Shown here: piece after piece, positions 1 through 7,632 of the stretch
How the letters are laid out: every line of letters starts with the position of its first letter
Numbering within the stretch: the stretch's first letter is position 1
Source: JBGQAS01 sp963699305
Lineage (GTDB): Bacteria > Chloroflexota > Anaerolineae > Anaerolineales > Anaerolineaceae
Direction of reading: 5' to 3'
Assembly: GCA_963699305.1 (NCBI GenBank)
Contig: OY969431.1
Location: 1,302,001 to 1,366,000, forward strand
DNA: 64,000 nt
Translations under genes and position numbers: made by a program
The notes under the pieces: model-generated
What the model was told of the DNA's origin: nothing
The model's database searches: none
Seen by the model: the letters and a program-made list of their open reading frames with translations, nothing else

Positions 1-1
1 A

Positions 2-622
2 TTTACATTGTTTGCTCCGATGATCCTTGCAAGGACACATGATGATGCAGCATTTCTGGGAGTCATTCAGGCAGCAGGTTCCATAGGAGGAATCGCAGGT
101 AGTGTCCTTATTTCGACCTGGGGAGGACCCAAAAAGAGGATTCATGGAGTCATCCTTGGATGGGTGGGGTGTGGATTATTAGGAATGTCGATTATGGGAT
201 TCAGTCGCTCATTACCTTTTTGGTTGATCGGATCATTCTTTGGCGCATTTTTTGGACCGATTATCAACAGCTCCAATCAAGCCATTTGGCAATCTAAGGT
301 CCCACCTGACATCCAGGGCAAGGTCTTTTCAGTTCGCAGGGTGATCGCGCAAATCGTTGGACCCCTTGGAATGGCTATTGCGGGTCCCTTGGCCGATAAA
401 GTGATGGAACCGGCAATGCGTGAAGGAGGAAATCTGGTTCCCATCCTTGGAAGAATATTCGGCTCTGGAAAAGGTGTAGGTATGTCAATTATCATTGGTG
501 TGATGGGAATTCTGACCGTGATCATCTGTCTGAGCGCTTACCTCAATCCACTCATCAGGAATGTCGAGAAGATCATCCCTGATCACGAGCAATTAACGGA
601 AGAAAAAATAGAAGGTGGATAA
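2..622 (+). CDS. MFS transporter, C-terminal part
   Basis: The reading frame is open to the left edge, so this is the C-terminal ~206 residues of a longer protein. The sequence has alternating hydrophobic helices with glycine-rich turns (IQAAGSIGGIAGSVL; GPLGMAIAGPLADKV) and a basic loop GGPKKRIHG between helices, typical of the second half of a 12-helix major facilitator superfamily permease. It is probably an efflux-type (MFS_1/MFS_3) integral membrane transporter; the substrate cannot be told. The gene converges on the OsmC gene with only about 15 bp between stop codons, and I see no hairpin there. Confidence 0.75.
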   Translation, partial: FTLFAPMILARTHDDAAFLGVIQAAGSIGGIAGSVLISTWGGPKKRIHGVILGWVGCGLLGMSIMGFSRSLPFWLIGSFFGAFFGPIINSSNQAIWQSKVPPDIQGKVFSVRRVIAQIVGPLGMAIAGPLADKVMEPAMREGGNLVPILGRIFGSGKGVGMSIIIGVMGILTVIICLSAYLNPLIRNVEKIIPDHEQLTEEKIEGG

Positions 623-636
623 ATCCGCATTCTATT

Positions 637-1050
637 TCAATTCTCAATTGTGATTTGATGGTCAATTTGAGCGGTTTTACCAAGCATAGCGATTCCAGGA
701 CAATACTTATTTTCTGAAAGCTCCACCGCCCTTTCGACTGCAATTCGATCGATATTTGATCCTTTTACTAGGTATTCAATCATGATATGAGTAAATATTT
801 TTGGGTGGTTTTCGGATCTTTCTGCATGTGCTTTCACAGTAAATTCTTTGACCTGCTGTTGCTTTTTTTTCAAGATGGAAATTACATCCATGGCAGTACA
901 TCCAGCCATCCCGATCAGCATGAGTTCCATGGGACGGAAGCCTTTATCCGATCCGCCTACCGAAATATCTGAATCCAAATCTACGGTGAATCCCGAATTG
1001 GCTCCCGCTTTGAAATTTAGATCACCATTCCAAACTACACTGGCATCCAT
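637..1050 (-). CDS. OsmC/Ohr family peroxiredoxin-like protein
   Basis: A 137-residue protein with the two conserved redox cysteines of the OsmC/Ohr family: Cys51 in MAGCTAMD and Cys117 in KYCPG. Members reduce organic or lipid hydroperoxides with thiols, or are less well defined (YhfA type). The length and the GMAGCTAMDV motif fit the short YhfA/OsmC group. It lies 18 bp downstream of the predicted selenocysteine oxidoreductase on the same strand, so the two are probably co-transcribed and may form a thiol redox pair; that functional link is inference. No frame problem was seen. Confidence 0.88.
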   Translation of the reverse strand: MDASVVWNGDLNFKAGANSGFTVDLDSDISVGGSDKGFRPMELMLIGMAGCTAMDVISILKKKQQQVKEFTVKAHAERSENHPKIFTHIMIEYLVKGSNIDRIAVERAVELSENKYCPGIAMLGKTAQIDHQITIEN

Positions 1051-1068
1051 TTTTCGACCCTCCCCAAT

Positions 1069-1728
1069 TTATAATGCTTGTTTAATATGGTCAATCAGAA
1101 CAGATTCCGGAACAGCACCGACCACATTTCCTGCTCCATAATTGATTACAGTGTGAGGTACTCCGGATACTGCATATTGTTCTGATAGTGCTTGAAATTC
1201 CATCGCTTCAACTGCTTCAGCGGTTATCAAATTGCTTTCCTTGGCAAGTAGCTGTGCGAGCACCACGGCTCGTGGGCAGTATGGTCAGGTGGGGGTCGTA
1301 AACACCTGCAGATTAATTGGCTGTTTTAACCCTGCAAGAAATTCTTTCGTTTCTTTTGATAAATGGGATTGATCTTTGGATACACTCAAAATGGCATTGA
1401 TGAATGCGCTAAATTCATGCCCTGCAGGAATTCCGGCAAATCGGATGCCAAAATCGATCAAATCCGTCCCATCCTTTCGAGTTACGATGATTGTCGGGGT
1501 TTTGTCAACGTAATATTTCTTGACCAACTCAATATCTTTACCTCGTTCAAATTCCTGTAATTCAATCTTATCTGAAATCGTTATAATTTCGGATAACAAT
1601 TCCCGGGTATCCCGGCAATAATCACAATTTTCCTCACCACTGAAGAAAAGTAAAACTACTGGATGATCCAGACCTCCAAATACCTCGGCTAATTGCTTCT
1701 TTACATTTTCATCGAGAAATTTTTCCAT
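1069..1728 (-). CDS. Two-domain thioredoxin-fold oxidoreductase, predicted selenoprotein (Sec at in-frame TGA)
   Basis: Read through one TGA at 1287-1285, this gives a 219-residue protein with two thioredoxin-fold halves, like the protein disulfide oxidoreductase (PDO)/glutaredoxin-like family. The N-terminal half carries Cys35-Asp-Tyr-Cys38. In the C-terminal half the stretch LQVFTTPT is followed by TGA and then PYCPRAVVLA. In this family that position is the first Cys of CPYC, so the site becomes Sec148-Pro-Tyr-Cys151. Both sides of the TGA are in the same frame, so this is not one of the indel breaks found elsewhere in the window. A SECIS-like hairpin follows and selA lies at 5553-6914. 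The start ATG has TTGGAGG upstream. A point error TGC to TGA is the main alternative. A conventional annotation would split it into 147-aa and 65-aa pieces. Confidence 0.85.
1257..1287 (-). promoter_or_regulatory. Predicted bacterial SECIS element with Sec codon
   Basis: On the minus strand the TGA (1287-1285) is followed after 12 nt by the perfect 5-bp stem CGAGC (1272-1268)/GCTCG (1261-1257), closing a 6-nt loop CGTGGT with G as its second base. Position of the loop 17-18 nt after the UGA and a G among the first two loop bases fit the bacterial SECIS consensus recognised by SelB. A competing helix CCACG/CGTGG with a 3-nt loop is possible. The hairpin lies inside the coding sequence, as expected in bacteria. 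Confidence 0.65.
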
Positions 1729-1799
1729 CGATCCTCCAATAAATAATTCGTTCGCTTACAGTTGGATGAATTTAGAATATTATGGTTGCTAATACTTCA

Positions 1800-2042
1800 T
1801 CACTTATTGAATTCAGCCAGATCCAATTTTTTATAAAGCCTTTGCTTTACTTCGTTCGATAATTCACTTTCCATTGGTTTGTACAATTCGATCGTTTTCT
1901 TTAAAGTGTTGAATACAACTGTGCAATTCTTGCAATCCTTTAAATGAAACTCCAAAACCTTGCACAGTTGAGGTTCCAACTCACCATCGATATAATCCGA
2001 AAAATGGAACAACATCTCCTTGCAATGCTCATGTTTGCTCAT
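1800..2042 (-). CDS. Zinc-finger (ZAS) anti-sigma factor
   Basis: An 80-residue protein with the His-x3-Cys-x2-Cys zinc motif (HLKDCKNC, about residues 33-40) of ZAS-type anti-sigma factors. It starts inside the stop codon of the ECF sigma gene (ATGA, 4-bp overlap), the usual arrangement for a sigma/anti-sigma pair. It has no transmembrane segment, so it is a soluble ZAS protein of the RsrA/ChrR kind rather than a membrane-tethered one; such proteins often sense thiol oxidation or metals. The redox genes just downstream make an oxidative trigger plausible, but that is inference. Confidence 0.82.
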   Translation of the reverse strand: MSKHEHCKEMLFHFSDYIDGELEPQLCKVLEFHLKDCKNCTVVFNTLKKTIELYKPMESELSNEVKQRLYKKLDLAEFNK

Positions 2043-2650
2043 TTGGATTCCCTCGATTCGGTGCGTTCTTTAAAATACTCACTCAGTTTTTCACGTAATC
2101 GCAACCTGGCTCGCAGCAAACGTGTTTTGACTGCGGTTTCACTCAATTCCAGAGCATCAGCGGTCTCTTTAATGGAAGCCCCTTGCATATCGCGAAGGGT
2201 GAAGACGGACAAAAGAGAAGCAGGTAACGTCTGAATCGCCTGGCTCAGCAATTTTTGGGTCTCCGAATTCATCAATTCACCTTCCGGCATGCAGCACCAA
2301 TCTACTATTTGCATGGGTTCCATCTGCCCATCCTCGGTTTCCATTTCCTCATCGGTAGAAACCATACCCGGTCGCTTTTTACGGATGACCATCAGCGATT
2401 CATTCACAGCAATCCTGTAAAGCCAAGTTGCCAAACTGGAACGTCCTTCAAATTTTGGCAAAGCCTTCATGGCTTTAATAAACGTCTCCTGCAATACATC
2501 TTCCGCATCTTCTTCATTGTTTAATATTTTTAAAGCCAACCGATAAATTTTCGAAGAAAATTTCTCAACCAGTTTTGCAAATTCGGCTCTGTCGGATTGC
2601 CTTAATGCATCCAAAGAAATGTTGATTTCTTGCTCTATTGTTTCAATCAT
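2039..2650 (-). CDS. ECF-family RNA polymerase sigma factor
   Basis: A 203-residue sigma-70 group 4 (ECF) factor. Region 2 is at about residues 22-90 (NNEEDAEDVLQETFIKA; FEGRSSLATWLYRIAVN) and region 4 at about 135-195 with the helix-turn-helix GASIKETADALELSETAVKT. An acidic linker (STDEEMETEDGQMEP) joins the two. It overlaps its anti-sigma gene by 4 bp and so is translationally coupled to it. The regulon is unknown; the neighbouring selenocysteine oxidoreductase and OsmC genes are candidate targets, but I could not find a convincing ECF-type promoter in the 71-bp gap before the oxidoreductase. Confidence 0.92.
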   Translation of the reverse strand: MIETIEQEINISLDALRQSDRAEFAKLVEKFSSKIYRLALKILNNEEDAEDVLQETFIKAMKALPKFEGRSSLATWLYRIAVNESLMVIRKKRPGMVSTDEEMETEDGQMEPMQIVDWCCMPEGELMNSETQKLLSQAIQTLPASLLSVFTLRDMQGASIKETADALELSETAVKTRLLRARLRLREKLSEYFKERTESRESK

Positions 2651-2691
2651 TAGATGTCCATACTTTCAAAAGGATGCGTCGATTATTAAGT

Positions 2692-3762
2692 TTAAGATAA
2701 GGGCCATGTTGGCAGAACATCCAAATCAAATGTTGCCCTTTGTCCATTGATAAACCTGTAATACCCAGCGGATGCTATCATGGCCGCATTATCGGTACAT
2801 AGACTAAGATTGGGTATGTGAATTCGATATTCCTTTTGATTGGTGAAGGCATCACGTAAGGATTTGTTTGCAGATACCCCACCTGCTATAACTATTTCTT
2901 TTACATGAAATTCCTGCGCTGCCAGAATCGTTTTGGTATAAAGCACATCCACTACCGCTGCCTGAAAACTGGCAGCAACATCTTCTATGGGAACCCGTTT
3001 TCCTTCTTCCTCAAAGGTCCGGATCAATCGCATCACTGCAGTTTTCAATCCACTGAAAGAAAAATTCCATGTACCTTCCATCCGGGCTCGTGGGAAAGAA
3101 AAGGCTGTTGAATTGCCATTTTCCGCGGCACGTTGAATGGAAGGACCTCCTGGATACGAAAGCTTTAGCAACCTGGCTACTTTATCGAAAGCCTCACCTG
3201 CGGCATCATCGCAAGTCGATCCCAAGTGTGTGTAGGTTAAGTGATCTTTTATATAGTTTAATTCTGTATGCCCGCCGGAAACCAGCAAAGCGATGATTGG
3301 AAATTTTGGCTCCTGGGGTGGTTCCTTGATATCGCCCGGATACACCCAAGCAGAATAAATATGACCTTCCAAATGATTTACTCCCACGAGGGGGATATTC
3401 TTGGCAAGGGCCAATCCCTTCGCAAAATTTAGTCCAACCACAAGAGACCCTGCTAGACCTGGACCACGCGTAACCGCAATGGCATCGATATCGCTTAGTC
3501 CAAGATGCGCTTGCTGTAATGCCTGCTCCAGAATGGCGTAGATTATCCGAATATGCTGGCGGGAGGCAACTTCAGGGAATACACCGCCATATTTCTCATG
3601 TAAATTAATTTGACTGGCGATGACATTTGAAAGCATACACCTTCCATTTTCGATGACTGCAATGGATGTCTCGTCGCACGATGATTCAATTCCCAGGATC
3701 CTTGCAGAGGGCATGGCTGTCTTTATTTTTGTTTGGGACTTCCGCTCCGTTTTGGTTTTCAT
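2692..3762 (-). CDS. tsaD: tRNA N6-adenosine threonylcarbamoyltransferase TsaD
   Basis: TsaD transfers the threonylcarbamoyl group from TC-AMP to A37 of ANN-decoding tRNAs. The protein shows the ASKHA-fold start ILGIESSCDETS, the metal-binding pair in NHLEGHIYS, the GGHTEL loop and the C-terminal metal ligand in LCTDNAAMIA. The length is 356 residues from the ATG that overlaps the upstream stop (ATGA). Starting at the second Met (MPSARILG, position 3714) gives 340 residues, nearer the usual size. Coupling favours the longer form; the basic N-terminal extension (KTKTERKSQTK) is not part of the family fold. Confidence 0.95.
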   Translation of the reverse strand: MKTKTERKSQTKIKTAMPSARILGIESSCDETSIAVIENGRCMLSNVIASQINLHEKYGGVFPEVASRQHIRIIYAILEQALQQAHLGLSDIDAIAVTRGPGLAGSLVVGLNFAKGLALAKNIPLVGVNHLEGHIYSAWVYPGDIKEPPQEPKFPIIALLVSGGHTELNYIKDHLTYTHLGSTCDDAAGEAFDKVARLLKLSYPGGPSIQRAAENGNSTAFSFPRARMEGTWNFSFSGLKTAVMRLIRTFEEEGKRVPIEDVAASFQAAVVDVLYTKTILAAQEFHVKEIVIAGGVSANKSLRDAFTNQKEYRIHIPNLSLCTDNAAMIASAGYYRFINGQRATFDLDVLPTWPLS

Positions 3763-4286
3763 TTAACGTCATCACCACCACTATTTTGGACGAGTTTTTT
3801 ATATTGATTTTGAGCCAGGATTGCACCAGAAATTCCACCTGCAATTAACATCACCAGGAAAATTCCAGTTTGACTGAAGAAAATATCTCCCAATCCTATG
3901 GCTGTTATGGCGAGGCAGCTCATCGAAGTGTTATCAGCTGGAGTAGATTGCGTTAAATTGGAAATTTCGTGACCCAGGCATTGAAAAAAATAATTGAGCC
4001 CAATCGTATCATCGAACAAGAACAGCAGTGTGATTACTCCAGCGGCGAAGAATATTACTCCTGCTACTAAAAAAATCCGTGACCAGAGGATGGAGATATC
4101 TGCAGCGTTGCTTGATTCGACTTTCTTTACCAAATTCTCGCTTTTCTCCCACTCCCATTTCTTTACTGAACAGATTTCAAGGATCAGATCATTTCTACCC
4201 ATCCGTCGTTTAAGAGCCTGGAGAGCATATTCTTCTACCGCGGATTCATTACTGGTTTCGGTGATTCTCTCAAAAATATTCATCAT
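3759..4286 (-). CDS. Membrane protein of unknown function
   Basis: I do not recognise this 175-residue protein. The first ~65 residues are soluble and charged (ERITETSNESAVEEYALQAL; KWEWEKSENLVKK). Two or three hydrophobic segments follow (about residues 70-92, 120-132 and 136-158), and a short polar tail ends in NSGGDDVK. It overlaps both neighbours by 4 bp (the M24 peptidase upstream and tsaD downstream), so it sits in a translationally coupled row. It could be a small bitopic or polytopic membrane protein; nothing in it suggests an enzyme. Confidence 0.7.
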   Translation of the reverse strand: MMNIFERITETSNESAVEEYALQALKRRMGRNDLILEICSVKKWEWEKSENLVKKVESSNAADISILWSRIFLVAGVIFFAAGVITLLFLFDDTIGLNYFFQCLGHEISNLTQSTPADNTSMSCLAITAIGLGDIFFSQTGIFLVMLIAGGISGAILAQNQYKKLVQNSGGDDVK

Positions 4287-5515
4287 TTTACAGGAATCAC
4301 CAAGTCTTTTGAAAATTCCGCGAAAGGCTTGAAAGTCCCATCCGCATTAGCACAATAAGTATCCTCTATTCGGACACCCATACCTTTATCGGGGTAATAC
4401 AAACCGGGTTCTATGGTAAAAACGGAACCGGGTTGCAGCGTATCATTGGGACTTGCGGTGACTCCGCTGAATGGTTTCTCGTGAATGTGTAATCCCACAC
4501 CATGACCCAGGCTATGGACATATCCAACTTCGGTTGCCATATCCGAACCGATAGTTGGATGCCCCAATCCTTCGAATAATTCACATGTGCGGTTCTGATA
4601 ATGCAGAAATCTCTTATTCATTTCCAACTCACTGACGATCGTATTGTACACACTGAGTACATCGTCAAATAATTTCTGGACTTCCTTTGGTGCAAACCCC
4701 AGGCACCAGGTGCGCGTGAAATCATAATAATATCCACCTCCAGCTTCGCACGGAAATATGTCGAAAATGATCGGAACACCAAGCCGCAATACATCTTCAT
4801 CCTTGCCAGTGCTGTGAGGAATGCCAGCATCGCGTCCCATTGAAAATATGGTCCCTTCCGGATTTTCTGCTCCCAGCTCGGCAAGCCAATAATTAATTTT
4901 CGCTTTAACCATACCGATAGTTAAAGCTTCCCCATTTGATGTTTGTAGTTGATCATTACTGACCTTGGATTTCTTTAATAATTCAGTGGTTCGATTAACT
5001 ACTTCAACGGTGATTTCAGCCATATTCCTTATTCGTTCTAGTTCATCCGCATCTTTGGTCATCATGGCTTGCAACAAGATCTCGTCCGGTACTATGCCAC
5101 AAAATGCGATCTCAGGCATAGATTTTTGAAGAGCATTGAATATTTCATAACTGCTGCCAAGGTCCATTTGACCGTACAATGCAATTTTTCCTTTTGTAAG
5201 CCCAGCATCCTCCAACATCTTTTTATATCGTAGCGCTGAAGCAACCACTCGGTCATCCTTGGCAAGTTTAAGATAATCGGTGAAGGGATAATCGCTATAA
5301 CTGCGCGTAGAAAATCCTGTTTTTGCTGCTTCTTCGCGTTCCATGGGTCCATGAAATAGGATGGGTATTTTTCCAATCTTCTTAACGAGTTCTGCTTGTG
5401 TCACATGAATGATCCCTGTGAAATACACCATGGCAGGATTGTGTTGGGCTGGACCTGTAACGAATAGTGCATCTACACCAAATTGCTTCATCAACTCATC
5501 AAGTTGCTTTTTCAT
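4283..5515 (-). CDS. M24-family aminopeptidase (Xaa-Pro peptidase type)
   Basis: A 410-residue pita-bread-fold metallopeptidase. The N-terminal creatinase-like domain spans about residues 1-150. The catalytic domain shows all five usual metal ligands: Asp in IFDIFP, Asp in YYDFTRTW, His in HSLGHGVGLHIHE, Glu in FTIEPGLYY and Glu in RIEDTYC. The family removes N-terminal residues next to proline, and some members act on dipeptides. A GGAG ribosome-binding site precedes the ATG. The stop overlaps the next start by 4 bp. It lies 37 bp downstream of selA and is probably in the same transcript. Confidence 0.9.
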   Translation of the reverse strand: MKKQLDELMKQFGVDALFVTGPAQHNPAMVYFTGIIHVTQAELVKKIGKIPILFHGPMEREEAAKTGFSTRSYSDYPFTDYLKLAKDDRVVASALRYKKMLEDAGLTKGKIALYGQMDLGSSYEIFNALQKSMPEIAFCGIVPDEILLQAMMTKDADELERIRNMAEITVEVVNRTTELLKKSKVSNDQLQTSNGEALTIGMVKAKINYWLAELGAENPEGTIFSMGRDAGIPHSTGKDEDVLRLGVPIIFDIFPCEAGGGYYYDFTRTWCLGFAPKEVQKLFDDVLSVYNTIVSELEMNKRFLHYQNRTCELFEGLGHPTIGSDMATEVGYVHSLGHGVGLHIHEKPFSGVTASPNDTLQPGSVFTIEPGLYYPDKGMGVRIEDTYCANADGTFKPFAEFSKDLVIPVK

Positions 5516-5552
5516 TTTTGAACGCTCCGGTACATATGAAATCTGAGAAAAG

Positions 5553-6914
5553 TCATTTTACCAATTTCTGAATGCTTTTTTCCAAACCATCCAGAAAATC
5601 AGTTTCCTGTGAAGGTAAAATGGTGCGCGGATCAAATACCACACAATCTTTTTCTATCCGAGCAATAATGGGAGGATTTGTTTTACGCAATTCTGTGATA
5701 AAACGATCTGGAGCATGGACATTCAAACAAAGTAAAAATGTTGGTAAGATCTCTTCGGGGAGGCTTCCACCTCCAACTGTGGATTTTCCCTCAATAACCT
5801 CTCCAAATTGAAGCGTCTTTTTCCATGCGAGAGCTCGTTTTTTTAAGTCTCCAAGGTTGGCTGAAATCATGCGCCAAACCGGAATGCTGGATTCTGCTCT
5901 CCCTGTCAGATAATGTTCTATCGTGGCAGACAATGCTGCAAGGCATAATTTATCTGCCCGGATGGCTCTGGCCAGGGGATGTTTTTTTATTTTGGCAATA
6001 AGTTCTTTTCGCCCAAGGATGATTCCTGCCTGTGGGCCGCCAAAAAGTTTATCACCTGAAAAACAAACAAGATCCACCCCTGCTGCCAACGAATCGTGGA
6101 CAGTTGGTTCGTGTGTCAACCCATATGCACTGGTATCAAGGATTGCACCAGATCCTAGATCATCCAGTATATAAGCGCCGTGGCTATGGGCAATTTCAAC
6201 CAGGTCAGCCAGTTCAGGTTCTTCGGTGAATCCAACGATTTTATAATTCGAATGGTGTGCGCGCATGACGAGCGCTGCGGGTTCTTGCAGAGCTGTCTCA
6301 TAATCCGAGCTGTGCACTCGATTTGTGGAACCTACTTCCACAAGCTTAGCGCCCGATTCTTTCATTACATCCGGGATCCGAAATCCACCGCCTACTTCAA
6401 CAAGCTGAGTCCTTGAGATGATCACGCGTTTATGTCTTGCCAAACCGGAAAGGACCAACAGTACTGCTGCAGCATTATTGTTTACAACCAGAGCGCTCTC
6501 CGCTCCGGTCAAACGGATAAGGTACCGTTCCACATGATCGGACCGCGATCCACGTCCGCCACTCTCAAGATCGTATTCGAGTGTGCTGTAATCCTTTGCA
6601 ACATTGATGATCGCATCCAACGCGTTCTTGGAAAGCGGAGCTCTGCCGAGATTGGTGTGTAATATTACACCGGTTGCATTAATGACTGGAATGAGTGACG
6701 GTTGGAGCCATTTTCTAATAATTGATTCCGATTGATGAATAATTTCATCAGGATTGTTAACAATTTTCTTCGCAGTTGGCAATGACCGAATGCTTGCCAA
6801 TTCTTCTCGCAAAGCATCCAGTGTAATTACCCTGCCATACTTTTCGATTAACTTCCCAGTGGAAGTCTTCTGTAATAAGGATTCCACGGAGGGCAAATGA
6901 AGATGCTCAGTCAT
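5553..6914 (-). CDS. selA: L-seryl-tRNA(Sec) selenium transferase SelA
   Basis: SelA is a PLP enzyme that turns seryl-tRNA(Sec) into selenocysteyl-tRNA(Sec) using selenophosphate. The protein has the family's PLP-lysine motif CFSGDKLFGGPQAG (near residue 290), the N-terminal helical domain (SVESLLQKT onwards), and INATGVILHTNLGRAPLS. I chose the ATG at 6914, which overlaps the upstream stop by 8 bp (ATGACTGA) and gives 453 residues, close to E. coli SelA (463); the frame could run 24 residues further upstream without family support. Its presence shows that this genome should decode UGA as selenocysteine and supports the selenoprotein call at 1069-1728. selB, selC and selD are not in the window. 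Confidence 0.95.
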   Translation of the reverse strand: MTEHLHLPSVESLLQKTSTGKLIEKYGRVITLDALREELASIRSLPTAKKIVNNPDEIIHQSESIIRKWLQPSLIPVINATGVILHTNLGRAPLSKNALDAIINVAKDYSTLEYDLESGGRGSRSDHVERYLIRLTGAESALVVNNNAAAVLLVLSGLARHKRVIISRTQLVEVGGGFRIPDVMKESGAKLVEVGSTNRVHSSDYETALQEPAALVMRAHHSNYKIVGFTEEPELADLVEIAHSHGAYILDDLGSGAILDTSAYGLTHEPTVHDSLAAGVDLVCFSGDKLFGGPQAGIILGRKELIAKIKKHPLARAIRADKLCLAALSATIEHYLTGRAESSIPVWRMISANLGDLKKRALAWKKTLQFGEVIEGKSTVGGGSLPEEILPTFLLCLNVHAPDRFITELRKTNPPIIARIEKDCVVFDPRTILPSQETDFLDGLEKSIQKLVK

Positions 6915-7311
6915 TTTGTGATCCGGAGAATTTGCTGCGTTCACGTAACCGAAGGAAATATTCGATAGCAATAATTCCTGCTGCAATAAAAAAGGCGCGC
7001 AGGGATGTTAACACCCGACCCAATTGCAACCAGATCATCATGTCAATGAACATACTGAAGAATAACGCTTCACGGATAAAGATCCCAAAGTCTGCTTTGG
7101 GAATAGTGGGGAAGCGCAGGTGCAGAAAGAAGATGACCGGCAAAGCCAGTCCACTGCAGGCAAGGGTGACAAGAAAGAAAAACAACCATCGTGGTCCAAG
7201 TGTGGGTAGAGTCAAATTTACCAACAGGATCAACCCTACCCATCCCAATACATTAAGGATCACGCTGGTGATCAAAACTCGGATGGTTTCGGATGCATGG
7301 GGTTTTTGCAT
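6907..7311 (-). CDS. Four-helix membrane protein of unknown function
   Basis: A 134-residue hydrophobic protein with four predicted transmembrane helices (about residues 12-33, 42-64, 78-96 and 100-120) and a basic C-terminus (RLRERSKFSGSQND). I do not recognise a named family. It is the first gene of the minus-strand row leading into selA, which it overlaps by 8 bp. There is no clear Shine-Dalgarno before the ATG; a TATAAT at 7336-7331 would put the transcript start about 12 nt upstream of it. Confidence 0.7.
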   Translation of the reverse strand: MQKPHASETIRVLITSVILNVLGWVGLILLVNLTLPTLGPRWLFFFLVTLACSGLALPVIFFLHLRFPTIPKADFGIFIREALFFSMFIDMMIWLQLGRVLTSLRAFFIAAGIIAIEYFLRLRERSKFSGSQND

Positions 7312-7330
7312 TATTTAGCACTCACAATGA

Positions 7331-7336
7331 ATTATA
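7331..7336 (-). promoter_or_regulatory. -10 box of the selA-row promoter
   Basis: TATAAT on the minus strand lies 19 nt upstream of the ATG at 7311. No good -35 box is visible. It faces away from the metH leader on the other strand. Confidence 0.4.
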
Positions 7337-7377
7337 TCGCAACCAAATAGACTGCCATCTGTTCCGCACGGAAAATA

Positions 7378-7405
7378 TTGCATTTCCTTTATTTTATGGT
7401 AAACT
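7378..7405 (+). promoter_or_regulatory. Promoter of the SAM riboswitch-metH transcript
   Basis: TTGCAT (7378-7383), a 16-bp spacer and TAAACT (7400-7405) lie about 30 bp upstream of the riboswitch P1 stem. The match to the sigma-70 consensus is moderate, but the position is right. Confidence 0.45.
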
Positions 7406-7436
7406 GATGAGAATTGAATGCCGTAACCATCCGGCG

Positions 7437-7550
<114 letters not shown>

Positions 7551-7570
7551 GGTAAAGCAGATGCTTATTT

Positions 7571-7597
7571 ACCTCTCTTTCCAGAGAGGTTTTTTTA
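7571..7597 (+). terminator. Riboswitch-controlled intrinsic terminator
   Basis: ACCTCTC (7571-7577) pairs with GAGAGGT (7584-7590), followed by a run of T to 7597. It is the expression platform of the SAM-I riboswitch, 35 bp before the metH start codon. Confidence 0.88.
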
Positions 7598-7632
7598 TCC
7601 TCTTGCCATCATCATACTTTTTGGAGGTACCC

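Noticed and set aside
622..660. Terminator between the MFS and OsmC genes
   Set aside because: CAATT/AATTG pairs are too short and there is no T run, so I could not support one.
1285..1287. Nonsense mutation or pseudogene at the TGA of the thioredoxin-fold gene
   Set aside because: Homology and frame continue on both sides, the codon is at a redox cysteine position, a SECIS-like hairpin follows and selA is nearby. A read error remains possible and is listed as refuting evidence.
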